Source: Flavobacterium sp. LC2016-13 | GTDB taxonomy: Bacteria > Bacteroidota > Bacteroidia > Flavobacteriales > Flavobacteriaceae | Length of the DNA stretch: 64,000 bases | Reading direction: 5' to 3' | Assembly (NCBI RefSeq): GCF_009707955.1 | Contig: NZ_WMDQ01000003.1 | Coordinates: 310,001 to 374,000, forward strand | Part shown: one piece after another, positions 54,043 through 62,370 of the stretch | Layout of the letters: each line of letters starts with the position of its first letter | How positions within the stretch are numbered: position 1 is the first letter of the stretch | Notes under the pieces: model-generated | Told to the model about the DNA's origin: nothing | What the model saw: the letters and a program-made list of their open reading frames with translations, nothing else | Database searches by the model: none | Translations under genes and position numbers: made by a program

Positions 54043-56184
54043 TTATCTATAAAAGCCCATTGCAACTCCGCCGTCTACATTCAGGGCGTTTCCTGTTGAT
54101 TTATTCAGGAATCCGCCAACAAAGGCAAAACACGCATTGGCAATATCATCGGGCAATATGATTTCATTTAATAGTGTACGTTTGGCATAATAAGCCGGCA
54201 ATTCTGCTACCGTAATACCATACGCTTTGGCTCTTCCTTCTGCCCAGCCTCCAGACCAAATATTCGAGTCTGAAATTACGGCATCGGGATTTACCGTGTT
54301 CACACGGATTTTATCCGGTCCAAGCTCTGCTGCCATTAGGCGTGTTAAGTGTGCCTGTGCCGCTTTCGCTGATCCGTAACCCGGGTTGTTTGGTCCTGCA
54401 ACAACGGCATTTTTTGATACGATATTTACAATATCGCCTCCAAATCCCTGTTTGCGCATTACCTCGATTCCGGCTTTCGATACTATAAATTGTCCTTTTA
54501 CCAAAATGTCGTACAGTCTGTCCCATTCTTCAAGGGTATGTTCGGCTATCGATTTTGAGATGCTGATTCCGGCATTGTTCACAATAATATCAGCGCCTCC
54601 AAAAGCAAGACACGCCTGGTCTAATGCTTTTTCAGTACTTTTTTCATCGGTAACGTTTAAAAGTGTACTTGCAATAGCATCTTTCCCGAAAGTTTTGATA
54701 AAATCTGCTGTTGCTTCCTGCAGACGTTCTTCGTTGATATCGTTGATCACCACGCAAGCGCCTTCCTGGGCGAATTTCTTTGCAATTGCTTTTCCTATTC
54801 CGCCTGCCGAGCCTGTTATAACAGCTACTCTTCCTGACAATGCTTTTGGTTTTGGCATTCTTTGCAATTTGGCTTCTTCCAGTAACCAGTATTCGATATC
54901 AAAAGCTTCCTGATGCGGCAATGAAGTATATTCCGAAACGGCTTCTGCGCCTTTCATCACGTTTACGGCATTCACATAATATTCTGATGCCAAACGTGCC
55001 ATGGTTTTATCTTTGGCAAAAGTGAACATTCCAACTCCCGGATATAAAATCACCACAGGGTTCGGGTCACGCATCGCCGGTGAATTCTCTTTTTTACATG
55101 TATTGTAATAATCCTTGTACATCGCTCTGTAAGCCTCAAAAGCCGGTGTCAGTTTGGCTTTGATGGCATTGACATCGGATAGATCTTCGTTTGGATCCAA
55201 TTCTAAAACCAATGGACTGATTTTGGTTCTTAAAAAGTGGTCCGGACAGGAAGTCCCAAGCGGTGCCAGTTTTTCCAGATCGTTGGAGTTGATGAATTCC
55301 AAAACCCTTTTATCATCGGTATAATGTCCAATCATTTGGCGTTCTGACGAGCAGAAACCTCTTAGGATCGGTGCTACTTTTGCTGCTTTTAGTTTTCTGG
55401 CTTCTTCCGGCAGGCTTTCTATTTTTTGTCCTCCAAAAACAGGACGTTTTTTTCCGTAGTTATTCTCAAGATATGTGGCGCATTTCTCGATTACTTCAAG
55501 GGTATTGATGTAACTTTCGTATGATGTATCTCCCCAGGTAAATAATCCGTGAGAACCCAACATAATTCCTCTTAGTTTTTTGCCTTTTTTTCCGGCTTCT
55601 TCCAGACAAGATCTTAATTGTAATCCCAAGTCGAAACCCGGACGCTGCCAGCCTACCCAGCCTATTTCGCCGTCGAATAATTCCTCGGTGATTTTTGCCC
55701 CGTCTTTCGCTGCTGCAATGGCAATTGCCGCATCGGGATGTAAATGGTCAATATGTTTGAAGGGTAAGAATCCGTGTAAAGGCGTATCAATAGAAGGTGC
55801 TTTTGAGGCCAAATCAAAAATACAGTGGTTGAATAATTCTACCATTTCATCTTCGAATTCAATTCCTTTGTAAACGTTTTCCAAATTGCGTAATCGGTCT
55901 AAATACAATGCCGCACAGCCTGATTTGGTCAGTGTTCCGATATCTCCTCCCGAACCTTTGATCCACATTACCTCTGAACTTGCTCCCGTTAAAGGATCTT
56001 TGTCAGTGATTTTTACAGAAGTGTTTCCTCCTCCGTAATTGGTTAAACGCAAATCGGCCCCAAGCAAATTGGAACGATAAATGAAAAGCCCTACTTCATC
56101 TCCTGCCAATGCGGCTGCCTTACTCTCATCCCAAAGATAGCTTACGTGCTTAAAATTCATATTGATTGTATTTGTATTCGACAT
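54043..56184 (-). CDS. rhaEW: Fused L-rhamnulose-1-phosphate aldolase / L-lactaldehyde dehydrogenase
   Basis: 713 residues. The N-terminal part (about 1-430) is a class II aldolase/adducin domain with the zinc-binding GSHGLFTWG and the loop TNYGGGNTS. The C-terminal part (about 455-713) is a short-chain dehydrogenase with VAVITGSAGGIGKA, NNAGISISKS and catalytic Tyr-Lys in GYGSAKAAQ. The first half splits rhamnulose-1-phosphate into DHAP and L-lactaldehyde. In characterised RhaEW fusions the second half oxidises lactaldehyde to L-lactate. Codon and base use are noticeably more GC-rich here than in the neighbouring genes. The LutABC genes downstream can take the lactate. Confidence 0.93.
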   Translation of the reverse strand: MSNTNTINMNFKHVSYLWDESKAAALAGDEVGLFIYRSNLLGADLRLTNYGGGNTSVKITDKDPLTGASSEVMWIKGSGGDIGTLTKSGCAALYLDRLRNLENVYKGIEFEDEMVELFNHCIFDLASKAPSIDTPLHGFLPFKHIDHLHPDAAIAIAAAKDGAKITEELFDGEIGWVGWQRPGFDLGLQLRSCLEEAGKKGKKLRGIMLGSHGLFTWGDTSYESYINTLEVIEKCATYLENNYGKKRPVFGGQKIESLPEEARKLKAAKVAPILRGFCSSERQMIGHYTDDKRVLEFINSNDLEKLAPLGTSCPDHFLRTKISPLVLELDPNEDLSDVNAIKAKLTPAFEAYRAMYKDYYNTCKKENSPAMRDPNPVVILYPGVGMFTFAKDKTMARLASEYYVNAVNVMKGAEAVSEYTSLPHQEAFDIEYWLLEEAKLQRMPKPKALSGRVAVITGSAGGIGKAIAKKFAQEGACVVINDINEERLQEATADFIKTFGKDAIASTLLNVTDEKSTEKALDQACLAFGGADIIVNNAGISISKSIAEHTLEEWDRLYDILVKGQFIVSKAGIEVMRKQGFGGDIVNIVSKNAVVAGPNNPGYGSAKAAQAHLTRLMAAELGPDKIRVNTVNPDAVISDSNIWSGGWAEGRAKAYGITVAELPAYYAKRTLLNEIILPDDIANACFAFVGGFLNKSTGNALNVDGGVAMGFYR

Positions 56185-56219
56185 TGTTTTTATAATATAT
56201 TTGGTTGTTTATTATATAC

Positions 56220-57269
56220 TTATAATGAATTTCCGATTCCGACCAAAACAATCGAAAGCATGATTAATCCAATTCCCAATAAAAAAGTATTGAATGTTTT
56301 TTTAGAAACTCCTGACCATTCTTTTAAATAAAATCCCCAGAAATTGGCAGTTAAAATAATCGTTGCCATGTGCAGAATCCATGAACTGGCGCCATTTCCC
56401 AGTTTGCTTTCTCCCATTCCGTAAAAGAAAAACTGCAAAAACCACATGGTTCCGGCAAGGGCAGAAAAAAGAATATTTTTTGTAATTGGAGTTTGTTTAT
56501 TGGTATAATCTCCAAAGGTTTTATTTTTAAAATTAAGGTATAAACACCAAATAAAATTGGTTGTAAGTCCGCCCCAAAGTAAAACGATATAGGTTACATT
56601 ATTCTGAAACAAAGGGTTACAACCTGATACCACGGCAGCTTCGGCCATTGGTTTTCCGGCTTCGATTCCGTAATTGAAGAATGAACTTAAAACTCCAGAT
56701 ATTACTGCGATGATAAGCCCTTTTACCAAATTAAAATCTTTGTCTTTATCTTCATGTCCTACGGCGAAATCTTTCTCTTTTAGAATTCCGGCTTTCCCTG
56801 AAATGGCAATTCCCAAAAGACAAACCGCAACGCCTAATAAAACTAATTGTCCTCCGTTGCTGTGAAGCATGTGTGTAAAAGAAACTTTTCCCGGTGTTGG
56901 ATAAAAATTATAATAAATAGAAGGAACTAAAGCTCCAAAAGCGGAACAAAAACCTAATACGATTGAATTTCCTAATGACATTCCTAAATAACGAACACCA
57001 AGTCCGTAAGTTAGTCCTCCAATTCCCCAAATTAACCCCATTGAGAAAGTAAAAGCTTTGATTGTTGGTGAGGCTGCAGCGATAATTTCCGGAAAATTTG
57101 GAATCGTTAAATAAGCTGCAATTGGCGGAACGATAAGCCAGGAGAAAAAACCTCCTACGAGCCAGTAACTTTCCCAAGCCCAATTTTTAACTTTTTTGAA
57201 AGGCATATAAAAACTCCCAGAAGAAAATCCTCCTATGGAGTGAAAAATAATTCCCAGTAATGATTCCAT
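56220..57269 (-). CDS. rhaT: L-rhamnose/proton symporter
   Basis: 349 residues with about ten membrane helices. The N-terminus GIIFHSIGGFSSGSFYMPFKKVKNW is the RhaT signature, followed by GGFFSWLIVPPIAAYL and TFSMGLIWGIGGLTYGLGVRYLG. It brings L-rhamnose in with a proton across the inner membrane. It is first in the rhamnose operon and 35 bp from the aldolase fusion. Confidence 0.93.
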   Translation of the reverse strand: MESLLGIIFHSIGGFSSGSFYMPFKKVKNWAWESYWLVGGFFSWLIVPPIAAYLTIPNFPEIIAAASPTIKAFTFSMGLIWGIGGLTYGLGVRYLGMSLGNSIVLGFCSAFGALVPSIYYNFYPTPGKVSFTHMLHSNGGQLVLLGVAVCLLGIAISGKAGILKEKDFAVGHEDKDKDFNLVKGLIIAVISGVLSSFFNYGIEAGKPMAEAAVVSGCNPLFQNNVTYIVLLWGGLTTNFIWCLYLNFKNKTFGDYTNKQTPITKNILFSALAGTMWFLQFFFYGMGESKLGNGASSWILHMATIILTANFWGFYLKEWSGVSKKTFNTFLLGIGLIMLSIVLVGIGNSL

Positions 57270-57337
57270 TTATAATTTTGTTTTTTGTGGTTATGTGATA
57301 GTTAATCTCGTTTTGTAAAATAAGAGAATGTAAAAAA

Positions 57338-57345
57338 CAAAACTA
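57338..57345 (-). promoter_or_regulatory. Candidate -7 element of the rhaT promoter
   Basis: On the minus strand TAGTTTTG fits TAnnTTTG. It lies about 70 bases before the rhaT start. No good TTTG is seen at the expected distance upstream, so an activator may be needed. Confidence 0.45.
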
Positions 57346-57360
57346 TCCTGTACTATCCTT
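57342..57360. promoter_or_regulatory. Direct repeat ACTATCCTG-T-ACTATCCTT, candidate regulator site
   Basis: ACTATCC occurs twice with a 10-base period (57342 and 57352), directly overlapping the -7 box of the rhaT promoter. Both copies face the same side of the helix. It is a plausible site for the divergent GntR-type regulator. Confidence 0.45.
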
Positions 57361-57637
57361 TATATTATATGTTAAATAGACGTGTTATTACAAAGAAGAG
57401 TCTCTTTATATTGAAAAAATAAATTTAAAATTTCTATTTTAGCAATCGATTTCGCAATTACTAAAATCTCATTTATTTAATAAATAAAAAATCAGATTGA
57501 GGGCTAAATAAGCTAAATTAAGATTATTCTTATTATTTTAAATACCGTTATAATGGTAGTTTGCTAGTTTAAAACTATTTATAAAAATATAATTTAAAAT
57601 TGCGTTTTATTAGGAGCGTAATTTGAAAATCAAGAAC

Positions 57638-58678
57638 ATGATCAAACTTATTAAAATAGATGAAGATTCAAGGGTTCCTAAGTACAAGCAAATTGTTGAT
57701 TCGATTTTGCAGAATATTGCTAATGGAAATTTGAAAATAAATCAAAAAATCCCTTCGATAAACAGCTTTAGTGAAGAATTTTATATGTCGAGGGATACGG
57801 TTGAGAAGGCTTATAATATTTTGAAAGAGCGAAAAATTATTTCATCGATTAGAGGAAAAGGCTATTATATTACCCGGACAAAACTTGAATCTAAGGTAAA
57901 TATCTTGTTTTTGTTTAATAAACTGAGTGCGTATAAAATGAAAACATACAACTCTTTTATTAATACGGTTGGTGCAAATGCTCACGTGGATTTGCATATT
58001 TATCATTGCGATGAAACGCTGTTTTTGAATCTATTAGACAAATTTGAGAGCGTTTATGACTATTATGTAATCACGACTCATTTTAAAACTGACGAACTTA
58101 AGCATTTGAGTTTTACGGATGATGTTGTAAAAGCGATTCAAAGAATTCCGCAGGAAAAACTGGTTATCATGGATAATATTAAGCTTTCTATGGAAGGCGA
58201 GATTATCAAAATATATCAGGATTTTGAAAATGATATATATAATGCTTTAAAAGAAGGAATCGCCAAAATATCCAAATACAAGCGATTAATTTTAATTTAT
58301 CCTGAAAAAGCAGTTTACCCTTATCCAAGAAGAATTTTACACGGATTTAAAAAGTTTTGTGTAGAGCATGAAATAAATTTCGAGATTTTAAGCGAGGTTT
58401 ATGATGATATGGTTTTGAAAAAAGGGGATTTATTTATTACGATTGAAGAATCGGATTTGGTGAATTTAATGAAACAGATTCGCGATGAAGAATATGTTTT
58501 AGGAAAAGATATTGGTGTGATCTCTTATAATGATACGCCTCTGAAAGAACTTTTAGGTATAACGGTAATGTCGACCGATTTTAATGTAATGGGCGAAACT
58601 GCTGCCCGAATGATTTTGAATAAAGAAAAAGGATCTGTTAAAGTGCCTTTTAATTTTATTGATCGGAATTCTATTTAG
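57638..58678 (+). CDS. GntR-type regulator with sugar-binding domain, rhamnose cluster
   Basis: 346 residues from the ATG at 57638; the TTG at 57623 is less likely. The winged HTH (about 1-75) has VPKYKQIVDSILQNIANGNL and MSRDTVEKAYNILKERKIISSIRGKGYYI. The rest is a LacI-like periplasmic-binding domain (VNILFLFNKLS..., DIGVISYNDTPLKELLGITVMSTDFNVMG), the layout of AraR-type sugar regulators. It is divergent from rhaT, so it probably controls the rhamnose operon in response to rhamnose or a derivative. Confidence 0.88.
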   Translation: MIKLIKIDEDSRVPKYKQIVDSILQNIANGNLKINQKIPSINSFSEEFYMSRDTVEKAYNILKERKIISSIRGKGYYITRTKLESKVNILFLFNKLSAYKMKTYNSFINTVGANAHVDLHIYHCDETLFLNLLDKFESVYDYYVITTHFKTDELKHLSFTDDVVKAIQRIPQEKLVIMDNIKLSMEGEIIKIYQDFENDIYNALKEGIAKISKYKRLILIYPEKAVYPYPRRILHGFKKFCVEHEINFEILSEVYDDMVLKKGDLFITIEESDLVNLMKQIRDEEYVLGKDIGVISYNDTPLKELLGITVMSTDFNVMGETAARMILNKEKGSVKVPFNFIDRNSI

Positions 58679-58682
58679 GTAA

Positions 58683-58772
58683 GGTTCAAAGGATCAGAGG
58701 TACAAAGGTTCAAAGGCTTTTTTAGGCGCTTCGGGACTGAGGTTCTAAGGGACTGAGGTTCTAAGAAACTAA
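58683..58772. repeat. CAAAGGTTCAAAGG repeat block (reverse of the 27863 type)
   Basis: GGTTCAAAGGATCAGAGGTA, CAAAGGTTCAAAGG and repeated GACTGAGGTTCTAAG words. It starts right after the stop of the GntR gene and is the reverse-orientation form of the CCTTTGAACC blocks at 17437 and 27863. Confidence 0.65.
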
Positions 58773-58838
58773 GTATTTTAGCTGTTTGTGAAAAATCTGA
58801 AGTCTTTGTTAGATTTTGATTTTCATAAGAATATAAAA

Positions 58839-58873
58839 AAAATGCGCAAACGTCTTTGACTTGCGCATTTTTT
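58839..58873. terminator. Rho-independent terminator between convergent genes
   Basis: AAATGCGCAA and TTGCGCATTT form a 10-bp stem with an 11-base loop and A/T runs on both sides. It ends the GntR gene and may also serve the acyltransferase on the other strand. Confidence 0.8.
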
Positions 58874-58951
58874 CATTAAAACTTTTTGTAGAGCGGTATC
58901 TGAATTTTTTAAGCTTCAAATATATTAAATAGATCTAATCGCCTTTTATAA

Positions 58952-59770
58952 TTAATTCTGTAATTGATTTTTGAGACTGTACAACTTACTTCTAAGATTT
59001 TTTAACATTAGAGGATCTGAAACTTTACCTTTAACCCTGTCTAAAAAAATAGGTTCTCCGATAGTCATTTTTAGAACATGTCCTTGTTTGTTAAACATTT
59101 CTGAGATTAATTTTGAAGTTTGCAACATGGGATGAATTGATTTTAACATACTGAAGAAAAAACCATTATTTCCATGAAAATATATCGGTAAAACAGGAAC
59201 GTCTGATTTGCAGATAATTTTGCCTACTACAGGATGCCATTCGGGATCTGTTATTTTACTAGTCTTAAAATCATAAGATGAAACTTCTCCGGCAGGAAAT
59301 ATTGCAACAGGAGTACCTTCTGATAAAGTTTTGAATGTCATTTTTAATCCTGTAATGCTCGCAGAATTTTGCACATTCTCGAACGGATTTACCGCAATAA
59401 TGCATTTTTCAAGATTTGGAATTTCCTTTAATAAAAAATTCCCCATATACAATGTATCAGGACGTATTTTCGCAATTGTACTTAACAAAGCCAATGATTC
59501 GATACCTCCATAAGGATGATTTGCAACAACTATAAATGCTCCTTCACGAGGAATATTTAGTAATTCGGTTGCATCAAATTGAACTTTTACACCAATTTTC
59601 GTTAAAACATGATTGGCAAAATCTGCACCCTCAAGATTACCGCCTTCTCTTACAACCTCATTTAAATTATTTATTTTCAATACTTTCATTAAATATGAGG
59701 ATAATCCTGGTATTGGAATTTTAGAAAGTCCTGCAGCTTCTGAAAATTTTTCTTTGGATATCAATGTCAT
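58952..59770 (-). CDS. PlsC-type lysophospholipid acyltransferase
   Basis: 272 residues. The acyltransferase motifs are VVANHPYGGIESLALL (motif I), VNPFENVQN (motif II), FPAGEVSSYDF (motif III) and VLPIYFHGNNG (motif IV). In motif I the usual His...Asp pair appears as His with Glu (NHPYGGIE), a modest departure. Relatives (GlsA/OlsA-like) acylate an amino-lipid or lysophospholipid at the inner membrane. A short hydrophobic stretch is present but no clear membrane helix. It stands alone. Confidence 0.85.
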   Translation of the reverse strand: MTLISKEKFSEAAGLSKIPIPGLSSYLMKVLKINNLNEVVREGGNLEGADFANHVLTKIGVKVQFDATELLNIPREGAFIVVANHPYGGIESLALLSTIAKIRPDTLYMGNFLLKEIPNLEKCIIAVNPFENVQNSASITGLKMTFKTLSEGTPVAIFPAGEVSSYDFKTSKITDPEWHPVVGKIICKSDVPVLPIYFHGNNGFFFSMLKSIHPMLQTSKLISEMFNKQGHVLKMTIGEPIFLDRVKGKVSDPLMLKNLRSKLYSLKNQLQN

Positions 59771-60292
59771 ATTTTATAATTATTAAGGTTGAATGCGAAA
59801 TCAATTAGAACTAGCAATAGTTATGTTTATTTGTGAAATTTTGTTTATTAAATCATGACTTGAAACAAGAAAAGACAGATGGTAAATCATCTCCGTATTT
59901 TTATTGCAATCGTGGTAAAGATAATCGGATTTTATATGCGAAAATTGAATATGTAAATAAAATAATTATTAAGAGAAAGTATATTTTTCTTAATGTTGTT
60001 TTTCTTAATTATAGAAGTGAAAAAATCGTCTGTTTTTTCTTTTTTTTGCAATCCTAATGTACAGAATTCGATTTTTTATTAGTGGATTTAAGGGTTTTAA
60101 AAGAAACCTAACTTTTCTGGTTTGAAGTTCTCATCGTCCACAAAAATTTAGAGACATCCAAAGTCATTTGATTTTGGAGGTTTTTCGTTTCAAGAAGGTT
60201 AATCTTTTATACTTGTGTTTGAATAGCCATATTTAATAACATTAAAGGTTCGAATTTTTTAAGTTATAAAATTAAAGCTAACCAAAAATGTT
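59771..60292. other. Intergenic region, no gene seen
   Basis: 522 bp. A 74-codon frame at 59833-60057 has a weak start and no recognisable pattern, and is more likely chance. The rest shows long A/T runs. No repeat was found. Confidence 0.55.
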
Positions 60293-60835
60293 TTATAATC
60301 TATTTTCTATTTTATTTAGTTCTTTTATTGCTTCATCAGCTCCGACTAATCGGTCTTCAAAAAATGAATGGTATCTAACTGTATCTATGATTAACTCTTC
60401 AAATTCATTTTCTAAAACTCTTAAATGGAGATAATTTGGTTTAGCTTTTCGATAAATATTATAATCAATTATTGTAATACCGTCAATCTTGTTCATTTTA
60501 AAAATTAATTTTTCAAAGATTTTAACGTTTTTAGAGTTCTTCATTGTCCACGTTATTCTACTGATTTTTCCTGAATCAACTTTTTCCATTTGATAACTAT
60601 CCTCTGGACTTAAGTCATATTTAGATACAGTTAATAAAATTTTGCTAAATTTTACTGCTTCTAAATATTTCCCATCACTTTTACTAATTAATTTTCCATG
60701 CTCACTTTTTCTTAAGTCATTACCTAAGCTTATACAAGTTTTTGAAAAATTAGTGTTACTAAAGGATAACTTCTCCTTACGATCTGTAAAAGAGTACAAA
60801 ATAAGAATTAGAAATAGGATTATAATTTTTCTCAT
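60293..60835 (-). CDS. Unrecognised secreted protein
   Basis: 180 residues with an N-terminal hydrophobic signal (MRKIIILFLILILYSFTD). The rest is soluble, with alternating charged and hydrophobic residues and no known motif; VEKVDSG-like and LKNSKNVKIFEKLIF-like strands suggest a beta-rich fold. No cysteine at the signal end, so not a lipoprotein. The preceding 150-residue lipoprotein gene lies 127 bp upstream on the same strand and may belong with it. Function unknown. Confidence 0.65.
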   Translation of the reverse strand: MRKIIILFLILILYSFTDRKEKLSFSNTNFSKTCISLGNDLRKSEHGKLISKSDGKYLEAVKFSKILLTVSKYDLSPEDSYQMEKVDSGKISRITWTMKNSKNVKIFEKLIFKMNKIDGITIIDYNIYRKAKPNYLHLRVLENEFEELIIDTVRYHSFFEDRLVGADEAIKELNKIENRL

Positions 60836-60962
60836 TTGTTATTCTTAAAATTGGTTAAAAATGTAAAAGCTTTACCTGTGGCTTTCTCTACTAAAGTGGA
60901 GATTCGCAGAACAGATTCAAATTACAATCCAATTATGGATGTTTAAAATTTAGATAAAAAAA

Positions 60963-61415
60963 TCATTCCTGAATTGTAGAACTAAGAGATTTAAACTCTA
61001 CAGTATTATTTTTATTGAATTTATAGCTGTAAATTGTTCTTCCAGAAATATGTCCATCGCTATAGTCAGCAATTAACCATTTATTTCCAAGAATTTGAAT
61101 GTTTTCAAAAAACATTTTTCCACCTAAAATGGGCTCTAATGGAATTAATTCTGGATTTTTTCGTAATGAATTTTCAATATACTTTTCAGGATTTTTTATT
61201 CCTTTATTAATGAAATCTATTCCTTCAGATTCAATATCAAACCAGTAATTTTTATTCAACTTGGCTTTTTTAAATTCTATATTTAGGGAATCATTTTTCT
61301 GCTTCAAGTGAATGTTTTCTGATTTAAGCTTTTCGATGGTTAAATTTGACTCATAATTTAGTTTTTCACAACTTAAAATGGAAAATAACATTACAACTAA
61401 AATTAATTTATTCAT
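60963..61415 (-). CDS. Unrecognised lipoprotein with coiled coil
   Basis: 150 residues. The lipobox FSILSC gives lipidated Cys16. Residues about 25-55 are a coiled coil (LTIEKLKSENIHLKQKNDSLNIEFKKAK). The C-terminal half is a compact domain with WFDIESEGIDFINKGIKNPEKYI and IQILGNKWLIADYSDGH. No enzymatic motif is seen. It lies just upstream of the 180-residue secreted protein gene. Confidence 0.65.
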   Translation of the reverse strand: MNKLILVVMLFSILSCEKLNYESNLTIEKLKSENIHLKQKNDSLNIEFKKAKLNKNYWFDIESEGIDFINKGIKNPEKYIENSLRKNPELIPLEPILGGKMFFENIQILGNKWLIADYSDGHISGRTIYSYKFNKNNTVEFKSLSSTIQE

Positions 61416-61671
61416 TACGTTTATTTTGTAAATTTTGCTTTTTAATTGAATTGCTTGCTAGTATTAGCTTGCTCTATGAATAACTTTTTTTAGTCTAATA
61501 TAAGAAAAATCTCTACAATAGCTAATTTATATTTTAATTCAAATATTTACTTAAAAACATCTGTTAGATTTAGAAATAAAGATCCTTCACAGGGTCGAAC
61601 CAACGACATGAAAGTAGTGCTTTATTAAAATTAAAAAAAACCTAATCATAATGTAACTTCAACCAGAAATT

Positions 61672-62370
61672 TTAATACCCCAACAAACTTCTCACTCTTA
61701 CTTTATAAGTTTCACCAATTGGCAATCGTTTCTTACCTATAACAATTTTGCCTTTTTCGAGATAATTAATCGAATTCAAATTAATTATAAAGGATCTGTG
61801 GATACGCAGAAAATGTTCCGGAGGTAATATTGTTTCCATATTTTTCATTGTTTCAAGGGTAACAATTTTTCCTGCTGTAGTCAAAAAGATTAAATAATCT
61901 CCTAATGCTTCGATGTATACTATAGACGAAAGATCTGTTTTATGAAGGCGATGTTCTGTTCTAAGCATTAAATGACCGGTACAATTTCCGAGATTATTCT
62001 GAATTCGCTCTTTGGCTTTTTCAGCTGCTACAAGAAAACGGTCAAAAGTTATGGGTTTAAGCAAATAATCTATCACATCGTTATTGAAACCATCTAAGGC
62101 ATATTCCGCGTAAGCAGAAGTTATAATTACCTTCGTATTCGTTTCTTTTATGAGTTCCATTATTTCGATTCCTCTTATTTCCGGCATTTGAATATCCAGA
62201 AAAAGAAGATCTGCATTCTCCTGCAAAACTGCTTTTATGGCTTCGGGAGGTTCAGTTGTTTTTAAAACGAGAACAAAACCGGGAGTATCGGCCACATAAG
62301 AAGCCAGCAATCGTATCGCGGGATGCTCATCATCAAGAATTATACATCTTATAAGCTCTTTATTTATCAT
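61672..62370 (-). CDS. LytTR-family response regulator
   Basis: 232 residues. The receiver domain has the acidic pair Asp13-Asp14, phosphoacceptor Asp59 in LLFLDIQMPEI, and a conserved Lys in YLLKPITFDRF. The C-terminal LytTR DNA-binding domain has YIEALGDYLIFLTTAGKIV and FLRIHRSFIINLNSINYLEKGKIVIGKKRLPIGETYK. It overlaps the end of the kinase gene by 11 bases, so the pair is translated together. Confidence 0.93.
   Translation of the reverse strand: MINKELIRCIILDDEHPAIRLLASYVADTPGFVLVLKTTEPPEAIKAVLQENADLLFLDIQMPEIRGIEIMELIKETNTKVIITSAYAEYALDGFNNDVIDYLLKPITFDRFLVAAEKAKERIQNNLGNCTGHLMLRTEHRLHKTDLSSIVYIEALGDYLIFLTTAGKIVTLETMKNMETILPPEHFLRIHRSFIINLNSINYLEKGKIVIGKKRLPIGETYKVRVRSLLGY

Larger units (their letters stand above)
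57270..57637. other. Divergent control region of the rhamnose cluster
   Basis: 368 bp between rhaT (minus) and the GntR gene (plus). It contains the candidate -7 box and direct repeat listed separately, and otherwise A/T-rich DNA. No gene is seen. Confidence 0.6.

Noticed and set aside
59833..60057. 74-residue plus-strand frame
   Set aside because: GTG start, no conserved-looking pattern, low-complexity end; probably chance.
61575..61615. tRNA gene or its 3' end as an integration site (wording GGTTCGACCC on the minus strand)
   Set aside because: The T-arm does not pair beyond three bases and no other arms of a cloverleaf can be found; no integrase or matching second copy is visible.
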